Shown one piece after another: positions 54,911 through 64,000 of a stretch of 64,000 bases of DNA. This DNA comes from Chitinophaga sp. S165. GTDB lineage: Bacteria > Bacteroidota > Bacteroidia > Chitinophagales > Chitinophagaceae. The stretch lies in the NCBI RefSeq assembly GCF_003182155.1, contig NZ_QGTG01000001.1, positions 1 through 64,000 on the forward strand. The letters run 5' to 3'. Each line of letters begins with the position of its first letter. Within the stretch, counting starts at the first letter, position 1. The notes below the pieces were generated by a model, which searched no databases, had not been told where the DNA came from, and saw only the letters and a program-made list of their open reading frames with translations. Both the position numbers and the translations under genes were made by a program.

Positions 54911-56789
54911 ATGTAATAGCATCAAAAAGGTATGTAAGGCTTGTCTCCGTCCTGTAGTCGGTATTGCTAGCGTCGATCTCCAGTTCTCTGGCAAACATCT
55001 GTGCTACTATTGCCTTCGATATTTTTTCCTTTGCCACGGACAGCGTGGTCTTTCCACTCAGAATATGGTTGTATATATCGAAAGCAATTTTTTCAGCTGG
55101 CTCTGACCAGTTGGTAAAATGGGTGGCAATGTTGGCAATGGCGTTATCATAGTTTCGAAGATCCTGCACCCCCTCATCTATCTTTTGTTCCCGCAGGGCT
55201 TTCAGCACTGATAAATAAAATAGCCTTCTTAATTTTGGTGAGGAGGCAATACAGTATTCCAGTGTCCACAAAGGGCTGACGAAAGTTCTTACGCATTGGC
55301 CATTGTATTTATGTTCCTTTGTTGTGATCGCATTGGCTAGCCGTCCATTAATCTCCGGTTGTGTATAGGGTCTGGTTCTCTTATGGCCGGGATTATTCGG
55401 GTCATCTTCTTCGATGTTTTCACCCGCAAGTAATGGTTTTATGTCCACGTCCGTCACCACGGATACCTTGACTTCCATCTCTGGTTGCTGTCGTCGTTTG
55501 AAAATACCGGCATAACGTAAAAATGCGGTATTGCCTACATTCACTACCGACACCCCTCTTTCAGTCAAATTGAAGCCAATTTTTTTCGCTAGAACCGGTA
55601 AAATCAGTTCTTCGGCCCAGCCCTCTACCAATATCACTCCGCGTGCAAAAAATAGGTTTGCTTTTGTGGTGTCGAGAAATCGCTGCAGAAACGAATAGTC
55701 AGTCGCTGTGAGTAAGGTATGATCTGCTCCCATAGGGAAGGCCCTTCCTTTTTGGCAGATGATCAGGTGGTTGAGGTGAATTTTGGAACCGATGTTCGGG
55801 CTGTGACTGGTGATCAGCAGTTGAACCTTGTTTTTCTCGGCTTCAGATTGCAACGTTTCAATTACCTGCATTTGCACCTGAGGATGGAGGTGGGCTTCAA
55901 TTTCTTCGATTAACCCCAACCTCAGACTATCGTCAGGATTTTTCGCCAGATGCAACAGCTCCGCCGCTATGCAAAGGAGATTGTGGCTACCTAATCCGAG
56001 GTTATAGCCATTATCAAACAACAGCGAAAGGGATTCAAGTATTTGTTTTAGATCTTGGGAATTGACGCTAAAGGCGGTTTTTTTACCTGAGAACTGTGTC
56101 AGGTATTGGTCTATAGCTGTTTTCAACTCTTTGCCCCCCTGCGCGGCGACAGGTAGATCGTTGCCATCGGAGTCTTTGCCGTCAAAGTAGGCTGCGACCT
56201 CCGCATTCGCCTGCTGAGTCAGTGTAACCAGCCGATGGGGCATCTGGTTATTAAACGCCTGGTGGCTATGTAGTATTTGAGAAAGCCGGGAATTGCGGCG
56301 AGAAGAAAGCTCGTTTTCCGCATCGCGAAGCGGCCGTAAATAGGTGATTTTTAGCTTGTCTCTGGCTTCTGCCGACAACTGCAGTCCCTCGTCATCGGCC
56401 CCCGCTTTCACCTCTGCAGGCAAAATACGGTCCGGAATTCGCGTGACGTCCAGCATCAGCTTTAGGTAGGGATTGCGGCCATCCCAACCCAGCCATTCTG
56501 TGAAATTTCTGGCCTCATCATCGCTCAACGCTGTGATATAACACTCAATACGTAGACGTGATGTGCCCTCAAAGAAATCTTCATCTTCGATCCTTAGCCA
56601 CTCCAAACTATGCGTTTTCAGTACAAGTTTGAGCGCGTCTATAATAGCTGTCTTGCCCGAATCGTTTTCCCCTATCAGCAGATTCAAACCACTCTTAAGG
56701 TTCAGATCCAGATGGGGAAGCAAAAGATCGAAAGGGGCGGCGGAACCGAACTTCCGAAAGTTCCATAAGCGTAGTCTCGATACATACAT
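54894..56789 (-). CDS. gajA: Gabija OLD-family nuclease GajA
   Basis: This 631-residue protein has an ABC-type ATPase N-terminus (Walker A GENDSGKT from about residue 40; Walker B region GLIEEIEAHLHPQ with its catalytic Glu) and a C-terminal TOPRIM nuclease (ILVEGWAEELILPVLA with the catalytic Glu, VVTDVDIKPL with the DxD pair). All key residues are present. GajA cuts phage DNA when the NTP pool falls, with GajB. The overlap with gajB shows translational coupling. Together the two form a complete Gabija system. Confidence 0.93.
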   Translation of the reverse strand: MYVSRLRLWNFRKFGSAAPFDLLLPHLDLNLKSGLNLLIGENDSGKTAIIDALKLVLKTHSLEWLRIEDEDFFEGTSRLRIECYITALSDDEARNFTEWLGWDGRNPYLKLMLDVTRIPDRILPAEVKAGADDEGLQLSAEARDKLKITYLRPLRDAENELSSRRNSRLSQILHSHQAFNNQMPHRLVTLTQQANAEVAAYFDGKDSDGNDLPVAAQGGKELKTAIDQYLTQFSGKKTAFSVNSQDLKQILESLSLLFDNGYNLGLGSHNLLCIAAELLHLAKNPDDSLRLGLIEEIEAHLHPQVQMQVIETLQSEAEKNKVQLLITSHSPNIGSKIHLNHLIICQKGRAFPMGADHTLLTATDYSFLQRFLDTTKANLFFARGVILVEGWAEELILPVLAKKIGFNLTERGVSVVNVGNTAFLRYAGIFKRRQQPEMEVKVSVVTDVDIKPLLAGENIEEDDPNNPGHKRTRPYTQPEINGRLANAITTKEHKYNGQCVRTFVSPLWTLEYCIASSPKLRRLFYLSVLKALREQKIDEGVQDLRNYDNAIANIATHFTNWSEPAEKIAFDIYNHILSGKTTLSVAKEKISKAIVAQMFARELEIDASNTDYRTETSLTYLFDAITYAANN

Positions 56790-57180
56790 ATGGCAGTTAG
56801 TTTCAACGGGAATTTCTGCAAGATACTCAATATTTAATTTGGGCTGGTGTTCGCCACAAATGTTTGGCCTGTCTTTTATTGTTATTCACCTCGCATAAAG
56901 CCGGTAACAGACAGCTCAGAATGTATTTTGAGGGCAGGGGATCGTCGTAGAACTTCGACACGCTAACGTCATCTTTCCCGGAGAAATATAATTTTATTTC
57001 AATATTCGTCGACAAAGGGCGGTTGAAGGCCTTTTGTTCCTTTTATAAAACATGTTCATTCGAGGTTACGCTGACCGAAACATTTGCTGGCGATGACGGA
57101 TTTATTTATGATTGGCTAAATCATAAAGAATACTTTTTACAAGAATTTTTGCGTTCACAAGTTGAAGGAATGGCCGTCGC

Positions 57181-57588
57181 TCAAATAAAACCGGAAAGCG
57201 ACCCCTCTTGAATATGGAAGTCAAATGATTGAACCTCTTTCGCTGCATAATCGACGGCTCGTGTTGTGGCTTGAGAGTATAGGTTATGTGTTTTATCACT
57301 GCAATTCATAATGCCAAAACCAACGAGGGTTTTGACAAAAATGACATCATTGCGTATCTGGAAAGCCAAGGTAGCGACCAATCCAATAAATGCTGCCGGA
57401 CAATTCTTCACCTGGATCACGTCACCGCTCACAGTTAGATTGTTTTTTGCCGATGACACACAGATAGCACGCGCCATCCTGGTCCCTTTTGGGAATGCTT
57501 TGCCATTTGACTCCAAAAGCCGTTCGCTGCCCTTCATTAGTCTTAAATCAAGGTACATAGCTAATTGTTCAGGCATCCAAACGGACAA
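57181..57588 (-). CDS. Hypothetical protein, uncertain
   Basis: The 135-residue open frame contains protein-like hydrophobic patterns (AAFIGLVATLAFQIRNDVIFVKTLVGFGIM). A shorter start at MYLDLRLMKG would avoid the hairpin that covers the upstream start. A frame on the opposite strand also spans this region. No family was recognised and the call is weak. Confidence 0.3.
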   Translation of the reverse strand: MSVWMPEQLAMYLDLRLMKGSERLLESNGKAFPKGTRMARAICVSSAKNNLTVSGDVIQVKNCPAAFIGLVATLAFQIRNDVIFVKTLVGFGIMNCSDKTHNLYSQATTRAVDYAAKEVQSFDFHIQEGSLSGFI

Positions 57589-57602
57589 GCCGCTTGGATG
57601 CC
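57572..57602 (+). terminator. 13-bp hairpin followed by T-rich tail
   Basis: GGCATCCAAACGG and CCGCTTGGATGCC form a stem with one mismatch and loop ACAAG, followed by TTTGGGTTTTTCG. It could end a plus-strand transcript, though no plus-strand gene is clear here. Confidence 0.45.
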
Positions 57603-57776
57603 TTTGGGTTTTTCGAATACATCAAAATTTATTAGAAACCGACTGCAGAAGAGAGAATTGAGAAAACAGGAAATCTGATGGCTATCCGACAGACTGTTTA
57701 ACCTTACCTTATGAAGTCGGTTATAACCGCGGTGGATCCATGACTTGTTGTTTACACAAACCCATGTCAACAATAA

Positions 57777-58916
57777 CTATTTTATGTGCAATACACCTTT
57801 CTTATCAAAATAGTACTTAGCGCCAGTGATCTTTGTTAGCTTGTCCAAAAATACAGTGATGGGCATTTTGCGATTAACTACACCGGTAAAAGTTTCCGTC
57901 ATCAAAGCCGGGGAATCGAATTGTACCTCAACGCCAAACCAACGGGGGAGCACGCCAGATATTTCCTGAATGGTAGCATTTTCAAAATATAGTCGCCCTG
58001 ACTTCCAGGCTAACGCTATGTCCTCATCAAATTTAGCAATGGATACCTTTTGATTTTTATAGACCGCCTCATAGCCAGGTGTAATGTTCGTTTCGGCCGA
58101 TTGAGTCACAAGCCGCACAGAACCCTCCACTAAAGCCACCCTGGTAACCGCGGAATCGTACGTATTCACGTTAAAAGAGGTGCCGAGTACTCTAATCGTA
58201 CTATTGGCGGCGTGGACCAGGAAAGGACGCGCTGCATCTTTAGCCACTTCCAGGTATGCCTCCCCATTTATAAAAATTTCGCGCGAACTTTTCTGAAATT
58301 TAAATGGGAATTTTATCTCCGTTTGCGAGTTCAACCATATTTTGCTGCCATCTGATAAGACGATCTTATAATCCTGACCTACAGGCACCCTCAAACTATT
58401 CATGGCAGTTAATACTGCCTCATTCCCCGTAGCATTATCAATCTTATAGGTCAGCGTCTTGGCAGAGTTTTGCAGCACACCGACATCCAATTGCTCACTG
58501 GTTGAATCACCTGTTAATGTATATACCTGGCCATTACTTAGTTGAAGCTGAATATTTCGGGAGGTGGTAGCCTGCGAAATGCCGGTTTTCTGAGGAGGAG
58601 AGGGCGCTTTAAAAATAGATATCGATACAACCACTGCACTGATTACGGCAGCTGCCAGCAATACGCTCCAGGCTATTTTTCTCCTATGGCTTTTGGGTTG
58701 AATTTCGTTAATATCCTTCCAGTTCCATTCATCTATTTTATTGAACCGGTTCTCGATATCTTCAGTTGAAATTCCCTCAACGGCATTTTTCCACTGCTGT
58801 TTAGCTGCATCGTTTGTTTTGAGTAACTCATCCAGTTGCTGAAGTTCAGCATCGGTCGCTTGGCCGGCGAGTTTTACGGCTATTAGATAATGAATATACT
58901 CAGTGGTCGGATGCAT
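57777..58916 (-). CDS. FecR-family anti-sigma factor (locus 3)
   Basis: The protein has 379 residues from MHPTTEYIHYLIAVK; an in-frame ATG five codons earlier overlaps the sigma stop. It has a cytoplasmic sigma-binding part, a membrane segment (about 80-103, WSVLLAAAVISAVVVSISI), and a FecR domain with VPVGQDYKIVLSDGSKIWLNS, REIFINGEAYLEVA, and IRVLGTSFNVNTYD. It ends VLHIK like the other two. Confidence 0.93.
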   Translation of the reverse strand: MHPTTEYIHYLIAVKLAGQATDAELQQLDELLKTNDAAKQQWKNAVEGISTEDIENRFNKIDEWNWKDINEIQPKSHRRKIAWSVLLAAAVISAVVVSISIFKAPSPPQKTGISQATTSRNIQLQLSNGQVYTLTGDSTSEQLDVGVLQNSAKTLTYKIDNATGNEAVLTAMNSLRVPVGQDYKIVLSDGSKIWLNSQTEIKFPFKFQKSSREIFINGEAYLEVAKDAARPFLVHAANSTIRVLGTSFNVNTYDSAVTRVALVEGSVRLVTQSAETNITPGYEAVYKNQKVSIAKFDEDIALAWKSGRLYFENATIQEISGVLPRWFGVEVQFDSPALMTETFTGVVNRKMPITVFLDKLTKITGAKYYFDKKGVLHIK

Positions 58917-58930
58917 ACTATCATAAAACA

Positions 58931-59524
58931 CTATTTGTGAGATAACGGGCTATTATCATTCGAGATTTTTATGTTAAGATATTGCCTGAGCATTTTTAAC
59001 CCCCGTATAAGATTATTCTTCACTGTGTTAGTGCTGATGCCCAGCTGATTCGCGATTTCTTCCCGCGACATACCCTGGAAGTATCTTAACTCTATGGCCT
59101 TTACACTCAAAGGCATTTGTTGACATGCGGCCCGAAGCGCATCGTTCAATGGTTCTGTGAAGTCCTGATCGTCCTGGTCTGAATCTGTAAGTTCATTAGC
59201 ATTAAACTGGGCCAACATCTGATCATTTCTTCTCTTTTGGCGACCCGTATCCCTTATTAGATTTAAACAACGATTTCTGACACAATTGACCAAATAGGCT
59301 TTGAAACTGTAGGGTGCTTTTATTTTACGATATAGTTGGTGCTCAAAAAAGTCAATATAAAATTGCTGAACTAGATCCTTTGCAGCTTCTTCGTCCTTTA
59401 AGATCATGATGGCTGACACGGTCAGCAGTTTTCGATAGTTTTCGTAGATAAATGCAAAAGCCCTGGTGTCCCCGGCTTCCAAATGCTCTAAGAGCAGCTT
59501 CGCATCCTCTTCGTAGAATCTCAT
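58931..59524 (-). CDS. ECF-type RNA polymerase sigma factor (locus 3)
   Basis: The protein has 197 residues. Region 2 reads MILKDEEAAKDLVQQFYIDF (about 50-70), with the linker ending in the region 4 helix-turn-helix MSREEIANQLGISTNTVKNN (about 155-175). It is followed at once by fecR and diverges from an STN-bearing SusC. A TAnnTTTG promoter is present upstream. Confidence 0.93.
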   Translation of the reverse strand: MRFYEEDAKLLLEHLEAGDTRAFAFIYENYRKLLTVSAIMILKDEEAAKDLVQQFYIDFFEHQLYRKIKAPYSFKAYLVNCVRNRCLNLIRDTGRQKRRNDQMLAQFNANELTDSDQDDQDFTEPLNDALRAACQQMPLSVKAIELRYFQGMSREEIANQLGISTNTVKNNLIRGLKMLRQYLNIKISNDNSPLSHK

Positions 59525-60013
59525 TGCAGATCAATTTATCTATCAAAATGGCAATACTTTCCATGACTAACGAACAGGATAAGGGGGATAAAGATATTTG
59601 ATACAAACTTAATAAAAAAGTTATCAATAGATCAAAATAGAACCTTTTACTACGCTGGTGTAGTAAAAACGTATTCTATTTCGTAATAAATGAGGGAAGT
59701 GGAGGTTGGCAAAGCCAGATGTGCTTAAGTAGTTTGTCCCCGTTACACCATGTGGTTTGTTAGCTATGCATTAAAGTTAAAACATAAAATTGAATAAGTA
59801 TGCAAACCGATTGTTAATGAGGTATTTATTGGAGCGTGGCTTCAACTGAGTCGTGCTGCAGAGGTGGATAATTTCAACCAAATAGCCCGGATTCGGTTTA
59901 TTGGTGTTTTATTAGCAAAGGGAGCTAAAAATAGACCTACACCAACTATCAGGGAACAATGTAATACTGCCAGTGACAGTACAATAATTATTTATTGCTT
60001 AAACCAAAATCAA
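59525..60013. other. Divergent promoter region of locus 3
   Basis: This 489-base divergent region holds a 9-bp inverted repeat, TTTTACTAC and GTAGTAAAA (59645-59668, loop GCTGGT), which could be an operator. The motif TACTCAC-N14-TTGTCT of locus 2 is not present. The susC frame is open through much of this region, but the true start is at 60014. Confidence 0.45.
59604..59636 (-). promoter_or_regulatory. Bacteroidota housekeeping-type promoter of the sigma gene (locus 3)
   Basis: On the minus strand TTTG at 59636-59633 and TAAGTTTG at 59611-59604 are separated by 21 bases, matching the -33/-7 pattern of the primary sigma. It lies 80 bases before the start codon. Confidence 0.5.
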
Positions 60014-63000
60014 ATGGCTAAACTGCTACAGGCCTGTAATATTTACAGGCTAATGCTACCGCTTATGTTATGCCTCATTTTATCATCTACCGCAAAGGCT
60101 ACTACCGGTCAAAAAGATCCAACCATTACATTCTCATCCAAAGGTATCAGGTTGAAAGACCTGTTTAAAGAGATAAAGAACCAGACGGGCTTTTCATTGA
60201 TGTACGCCAATCAGAAGGTAGAACTGGATCTGGACGAACGAGTAACGGTAAATTTTAAGAAATCGACTGTATCGGAAGTAATGGAATACCTGTTTAAGGG
60301 AAGAAATCTACAGTGGCAAATAGCGGACGAAAGTATATTACTAATGCCTAGAAAGGCAGATCGCAAAGAAAATAACATAAAGGTTGATACGGCAGGAATA
60401 ATCCCCCTGTTATCCGGAAGGGTAACCGATGCAGATGGAAAACCTGTACAAGGAGCAACCGTACAGGTTAAAGGAACGCAACAAGGAACAACTACCGACC
60501 CAATGGGATACTTCATTTTAAAAGATGTTAAAAGGAATAATACCTTGCTTATAAGCTCAATTGGGTATGAACCAAGGGAATCGACAGTAAAAGATGGATC
60601 CATCCTGGTTAGAATGAATATTGATGTAAACAAGCTGGATGAAACTATAGTCATCGGTTACGGCACAACCACGAAGAGATTTAGTACAGGTAATGTGAGC
60701 GGTGTTAAAGCAAAAGATATTGAGAGGCAACCGGTCACAAATCCCATGCTAGCCATCCAAGGTCGTGTGCCCGGGTTATTTATCACACAAAACACAGGTG
60801 TGGCTAATGGCGCTGTGACTGTTCGTATTCAAGGACAGAACAGCATTAGGCCGGAAGCAAACGAGCCACTGATTGTAGTCGACGGAATCCCGTATCCTTC
60901 TGTGTTTACCAACACTGGCGGCGGAGGACCATTAACAGGTGGTACTAATACCGATGGGACCCCCTTAAGTTTCATAAACCCAGCAGAAATAGAATCCATT
61001 GATGTACTTAAAGATGCTGATGCTACTGCAATATATGGATCACGCGGAGCCAATGGTGTTATTCTGATAACCACAAAAAAGGGAAAGCCAGGTAAAACAA
61101 AATTGAGGATCGATTTACAACAGGGCTGGGGCAAAGTGCCTAAGAAAGTGAAGATGCTCGACTCCCGACAATATTTGGATATGCGCTATGAAGCTTTTAA
61201 GAACGATGGAATTGACTGGACAGATCCTTCTGTATCTGCAAATGATTTAAAACGTTGGGATACGACTCGCTACACGGACTGGCAAAAAACATTAATTGGT
61301 GAAACCGCCCAATACACTAACATCAACAGCTCTATCTCAGGAGGGACAGAAGGTGTACAATACCTTATAGGGGCAACTTATAATAAAAGTACGACTGTTT
61401 TTCCAGGGAATTTTGATGATAAACGAGGATCGGTACATTTTAGTGTGAACGCCGCTTCCCCGAATAAAAAATTTCAAGTTCAAATGTCAGGTAGTTATCT
61501 ATTCGACGATAATCATTTACCTGAAATCGATTTAACGCAAAGAGCCATTCGATTAGAACCAGTTGCTCCGCCACTTTATAATACAGATGGTTCATTGAAC
61601 TGGCAACTTAATCCTTCAGGAGCGGCGACATGGGAAAATCCGCTTGCTTATATTAAGTATAGAAAATATGAAAATAAAACGAGGAATTTGATAAGCAACT
61701 CAAAGCTGACTTATTTGATTTTTCCTGGGCTAGAGGTTGTAGGTAGTTTTGGATACAATAATTTACAATCAAGAGCATATACACCCAAACCTCTGGAAGC
61801 GATTCAGCCGAATAGACGTCCCACTACGCCCAGGTCTGCTTCATATGTAAATAAAGATATTAATTCATGGATTATTGAACCTCAAATTCTGTATAGAAAG
61901 ACGTTGGGTATGGGAAAAATAGATGCCTTAATAGGTATGACAATTCAGCAAAATAATACTGAATTATTAGGCTTGTCAGCTTCAGGATATGCTAGTGATT
62001 ATCAGCTAAAGAACCTTTCAGCAGCAACTACGATAGCAATTAGCCCTTTTGATGCTATATATAAATACAACGCTGTATTTGGCAGATTAAATTACAATTT
62101 CAGCAATAAATACATTGTGAATTTGACTGCTCGTAGGGATGGAAGTAGTCGCTTCGGTGAAAGAAACAGGTTTCATAATTTTGGAAGCGTGGGAGCTGCC
62201 TGGATATTTACCCAGGAAAAAATAATACAAAATAATATCCGTTTTTTGAGTTTTGGTAAGATCCGTTCGAGTTATGGAACAACGGGCAATGATCAGATCG
62301 GAGATTATTCATACTTAAACGCCTATTATAATACCTTTGCAGGCATTCCTTACCAAGGCACCGATGGATTAGGTCCTAATGCGCTTCCTAATCCATATAT
62401 TCAATGGGAAGAAACACGGAAATGGCAGATCGGCGTAGATCTTGGTTTTTTCGATGATAGAATTATTGTCAACGGTACATATAGCATCAACCGTTCGTCT
62501 AATCAAATCACACAATTCCAACTACCGGACATGGCAGGTTTCCCTTCCATTATTAGTAATTTTCCTGCATCTGTTCAAAACACTAGTTGGGAGTTTTCAC
62601 TCAATTCAACAAATTGGAAAACAAGAGAATTTATTTGGACTAGCAATGTCAATTTAACGATTCCAAAGAACAAAGTAATAAAGTTTCCCAACATAGAGGC
62701 GTCGCCTTACGCGTCCGGTTTTAATGGGGTCATTGTAGGTCAGCCGCTCGGAATCCAAAAAGTTCCTCGATACATCGGCGTTGATCAAGCAACAGGACTC
62801 TACATTCTGGCCGACAAAGAAGGTAAGCCGATTGGCGAACCAAATTATCCAGATGATTATATAGTTCTTGTTAACACTCTTCCGAGGTTCTATGGCGGTT
62901 TTCAGAACACTGTAACCTGGAAAGGTTTTGAAGTTGATTTTCTCTTCCAGTTTGTTAGACAATTGGGGGCAAAAAATTTGCTGTTTTCTAATGGTAGCCG

Positions 63001-63370
63001 AATTCCAGGATCGTTTTCCAGTTCATCAAGTAATCAACCCGTGACAGTGCTGAATCGGTGGCAAAAGCCCGGTGATAACGCTACGCATGCTCGTTACAAT
63101 TCCGATCTTACGGTTATCCCCTGGGCAGAATATAGTGATGCAGGGAATTCATTTGCGGCATCTTATATACGATTGAAAAATATTTCATTGTCGTGGCGAT
63201 TTCCATCCAAGTGGCTGGAGAAGGTTTCATTGCAAAATGTACAAATCTATTTTCAGGGGCAAAATATCGCCACAATCACAGACTTTACTGGTATAGATCC
63301 TGAGAGTAAGAATGCTTCAAGTCTTCCGCCGTTAAGAATAATGACAATTGGATTAAGGGTGGAACTGTGA
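60014..63370 (+). CDS. SusC/RagA TonB-dependent receptor with STN domain (locus 3)
   Basis: The protein has 1118 residues from MAKLLQACNIYRLMLPLML, which starts a signal peptide; the frame is open for 50 more codons upstream, but that would place the signal internally. It has an STN domain (about 38-100, FSSKGIRLKDLFKEIKNQTG), a carboxypeptidase-regulatory-like domain (about 127-200), the plug (MLAIQGRVPGLFIT, VRIQGQNSIRP, VVDGIPYP, LKDADATAIYGSRGANGVILI) and the barrel. Regulation by the divergent sigma/FecR pair is expected. SusD follows 36 bases later. Confidence 0.95.
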   Translation: MAKLLQACNIYRLMLPLMLCLILSSTAKATTGQKDPTITFSSKGIRLKDLFKEIKNQTGFSLMYANQKVELDLDERVTVNFKKSTVSEVMEYLFKGRNLQWQIADESILLMPRKADRKENNIKVDTAGIIPLLSGRVTDADGKPVQGATVQVKGTQQGTTTDPMGYFILKDVKRNNTLLISSIGYEPRESTVKDGSILVRMNIDVNKLDETIVIGYGTTTKRFSTGNVSGVKAKDIERQPVTNPMLAIQGRVPGLFITQNTGVANGAVTVRIQGQNSIRPEANEPLIVVDGIPYPSVFTNTGGGGPLTGGTNTDGTPLSFINPAEIESIDVLKDADATAIYGSRGANGVILITTKKGKPGKTKLRIDLQQGWGKVPKKVKMLDSRQYLDMRYEAFKNDGIDWTDPSVSANDLKRWDTTRYTDWQKTLIGETAQYTNINSSISGGTEGVQYLIGATYNKSTTVFPGNFDDKRGSVHFSVNAASPNKKFQVQMSGSYLFDDNHLPEIDLTQRAIRLEPVAPPLYNTDGSLNWQLNPSGAATWENPLAYIKYRKYENKTRNLISNSKLTYLIFPGLEVVGSFGYNNLQSRAYTPKPLEAIQPNRRPTTPRSASYVNKDINSWIIEPQILYRKTLGMGKIDALIGMTIQQNNTELLGLSASGYASDYQLKNLSAATTIAISPFDAIYKYNAVFGRLNYNFSNKYIVNLTARRDGSSRFGERNRFHNFGSVGAAWIFTQEKIIQNNIRFLSFGKIRSSYGTTGNDQIGDYSYLNAYYNTFAGIPYQGTDGLGPNALPNPYIQWEETRKWQIGVDLGFFDDRIIVNGTYSINRSSNQITQFQLPDMAGFPSIISNFPASVQNTSWEFSLNSTNWKTREFIWTSNVNLTIPKNKVIKFPNIEASPYASGFNGVIVGQPLGIQKVPRYIGVDQATGLYILADKEGKPIGEPNYPDDYIVLVNTLPRFYGGFQNTVTWKGFEVDFLFQFVRQLGAKNLLFSNGSRIPGSFSSSSSNQPVTVLNRWQKPGDNATHARYNSDLTVIPWAEYSDAGNSFAASYIRLKNISLSWRFPSKWLEKVSLQNVQIYFQGQNIATITDFTGIDPESKNASSLPPLRIMTIGLRVEL

Positions 63371-63406
63371 AATATTTACGAGCAGCAAACTTTTCATTAA
63401 AAAGAA

Positions 63407-64000
63407 ATGATCATGACTACGAATTGTATATTTAAGTGTTGTAGTTTTTTGATAATACAACAATGCAAAATTCGGGTAATATTGATTTGCTTTGCTATAT
63501 TAGCCGAGATAGGATGTAAAAAACTAGTTGAGGTTCCTCCTCCTAACAACATTGTTGTGCAGCCCAATGTTTACACTGATAATGCTAGTGCTATTGCGAC
63601 ACTGACTGCTATCTATACCAATATGACCAACTCGTCCGGTTTCTCTTCTATTAGTAGCAGTCAAAGTATTTCACTACTTTCCGGATTGTCGGCCGATGAA
63701 TTAACATTATATAGCGGAGTAACAAACCCAATTCATATCGGATACTATAAGAATTCATTGTCAGCAAATAATCTAACCAATGGCACGGGCTGGGAACACT
63801 GGACGCAGCTTTATAGTTTTGTTTTCCTTTCGAACTCAGCAATAGAGGGGTTAAATTCACAATCCGCTAACGCGTTGGACCCTGCTGTGAAAAAGCAGTT
63901 GATGGGTGAAGCAAGGTTCCTTAGAGCGTTCTATTATTTTTACCTTGTTAATCTTTTTGGCGACGTTCCGATAGCAATGACATCAGATTATAAGATAAAT
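63407..64000 (+). CDS. SusD/RagB-family lipoprotein, N-terminal part (cut by window end)
   Basis: The frame starts at 63407 (or 63413) and stays open to the last base, about 198 codons. The lipobox ILAEIGCKK and the SusD segment GEARFLRAFYYFYLVNLFGD, VPIAMTSDY are visible. It is the partner of the upstream SusC. The remaining 250-300 residues are outside the window. Confidence 0.93.
   Translation, partial: MIMTTNCIFKCCSFLIIQQCKIRVILICFAILAEIGCKKLVEVPPPNNIVVQPNVYTDNASAIATLTAIYTNMTNSSGFSSISSSQSISLLSGLSADELTLYSGVTNPIHIGYYKNSLSANNLTNGTGWEHWTQLYSFVFLSNSAIEGLNSQSANALDPAVKKQLMGEARFLRAFYYFYLVNLFGDVPIAMTSDYKIN

Larger units (their letters stand above)
56790..57776. other. Mostly non-coding stretch right of Gabija
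   Basis: About 990 bases separate gajA from the third Sus locus. Two open stretches are possible genes on the minus strand: 56827-57015 (62 codons, MSTNIEIKLYFSGKDD) just before gajA, and 57181-57588 (see next entries). Neither matches a known family. Confidence 0.35.

Noticed and set aside
57311..57661. 116-codon plus-strand frame opposite the uncertain minus-strand gene
   Set aside because: It crosses the hairpin at 57572-57602 and has a poor start; the minus-strand frame looks slightly more protein-like, though both are weak.
59864..60013. Upstream start for the locus-3 SusC
   Set aside because: It would bury the signal peptide 50 residues inside; the ATG at 60014 is the natural start.

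Overview
The window looks like chromosome from a member of the Bacteroidota, most likely the Chitinophagaceae (Chitinophaga-like). The reasons are three SusC/SusD outer-membrane uptake loci, each with its own ECF sigma/FecR pair, TAnnTTTG-type promoter boxes, SPII lipoproteins in quantity, and moderate-to-low GC. The taxonomy is inferred from gene content, not from a marker gene. No rRNA, tRNA, CRISPR array or integrase was seen.

Layout. (1) 1-1128: the 3' end of an IS66 element cut by the window edge. (2) 1521-12685: a polysaccharide-utilisation-type locus with a GH2 glycosidase, an exported lipoprotein, SusD and an STN-domain SusC on the minus strand, and a divergent ECF sigma and FecR. (3) 13575-18602: an S9 (prolyl-oligopeptidase-type) exported peptidase, then two paralogous small exported proteins with duplicated leader regions. 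(4) 18603-21270: a complete IS21 element with a 5-bp target duplication. 21425-23679: a decayed IS66 element that still has its 8-bp target duplication. (5) 24011-30880: a second FecR/sigma/SusC/SusD locus. Three copies of one promoter motif (TACTCAC-N14-TTGTCT) lie in front of the sigma gene, fecR and susC. (6) 31756-56789: a dense defence and conflict island. (7) 57777-64000: a third FecR/sigma/SusC/SusD locus, with SusD cut by the window end.

The island holds, in order: an HNH protein; a short type II CBASS operon (patatin effector, CD-NTase, E2-like/SEC-C protein); a divergent sigma-like / helical / ImmA-type protease module sharing a promoter region with CBASS around a perfect 14-bp palindrome; a DprA-like, HAD and phosphoribosyltransferase cluster; a McrBC-like AAA+ / PD-(D/E)XK pair; a second HNH protein; an unusual module of two HPt proteins, a membrane coiled-coil protein and a double pseudo-receiver-like protein; a lipoprotein with a nuclease-like C-terminus and a likely immunity partner; a 55-codon small gene; and a Gabija pair (GajA/GajB).

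In the three Sus loci, SusC carries an N-terminal STN domain. The expected logic is that the loaded receptor signals through FecR, which releases the ECF sigma to drive the receptor genes. In the island, the most novel-looking parts are the HPt/pseudo-receiver module, the sigma-like plus ImmA regulator beside CBASS, and the DprA/HAD/PRTase cluster. All functions are inferred from motifs read by eye; no database search was run.
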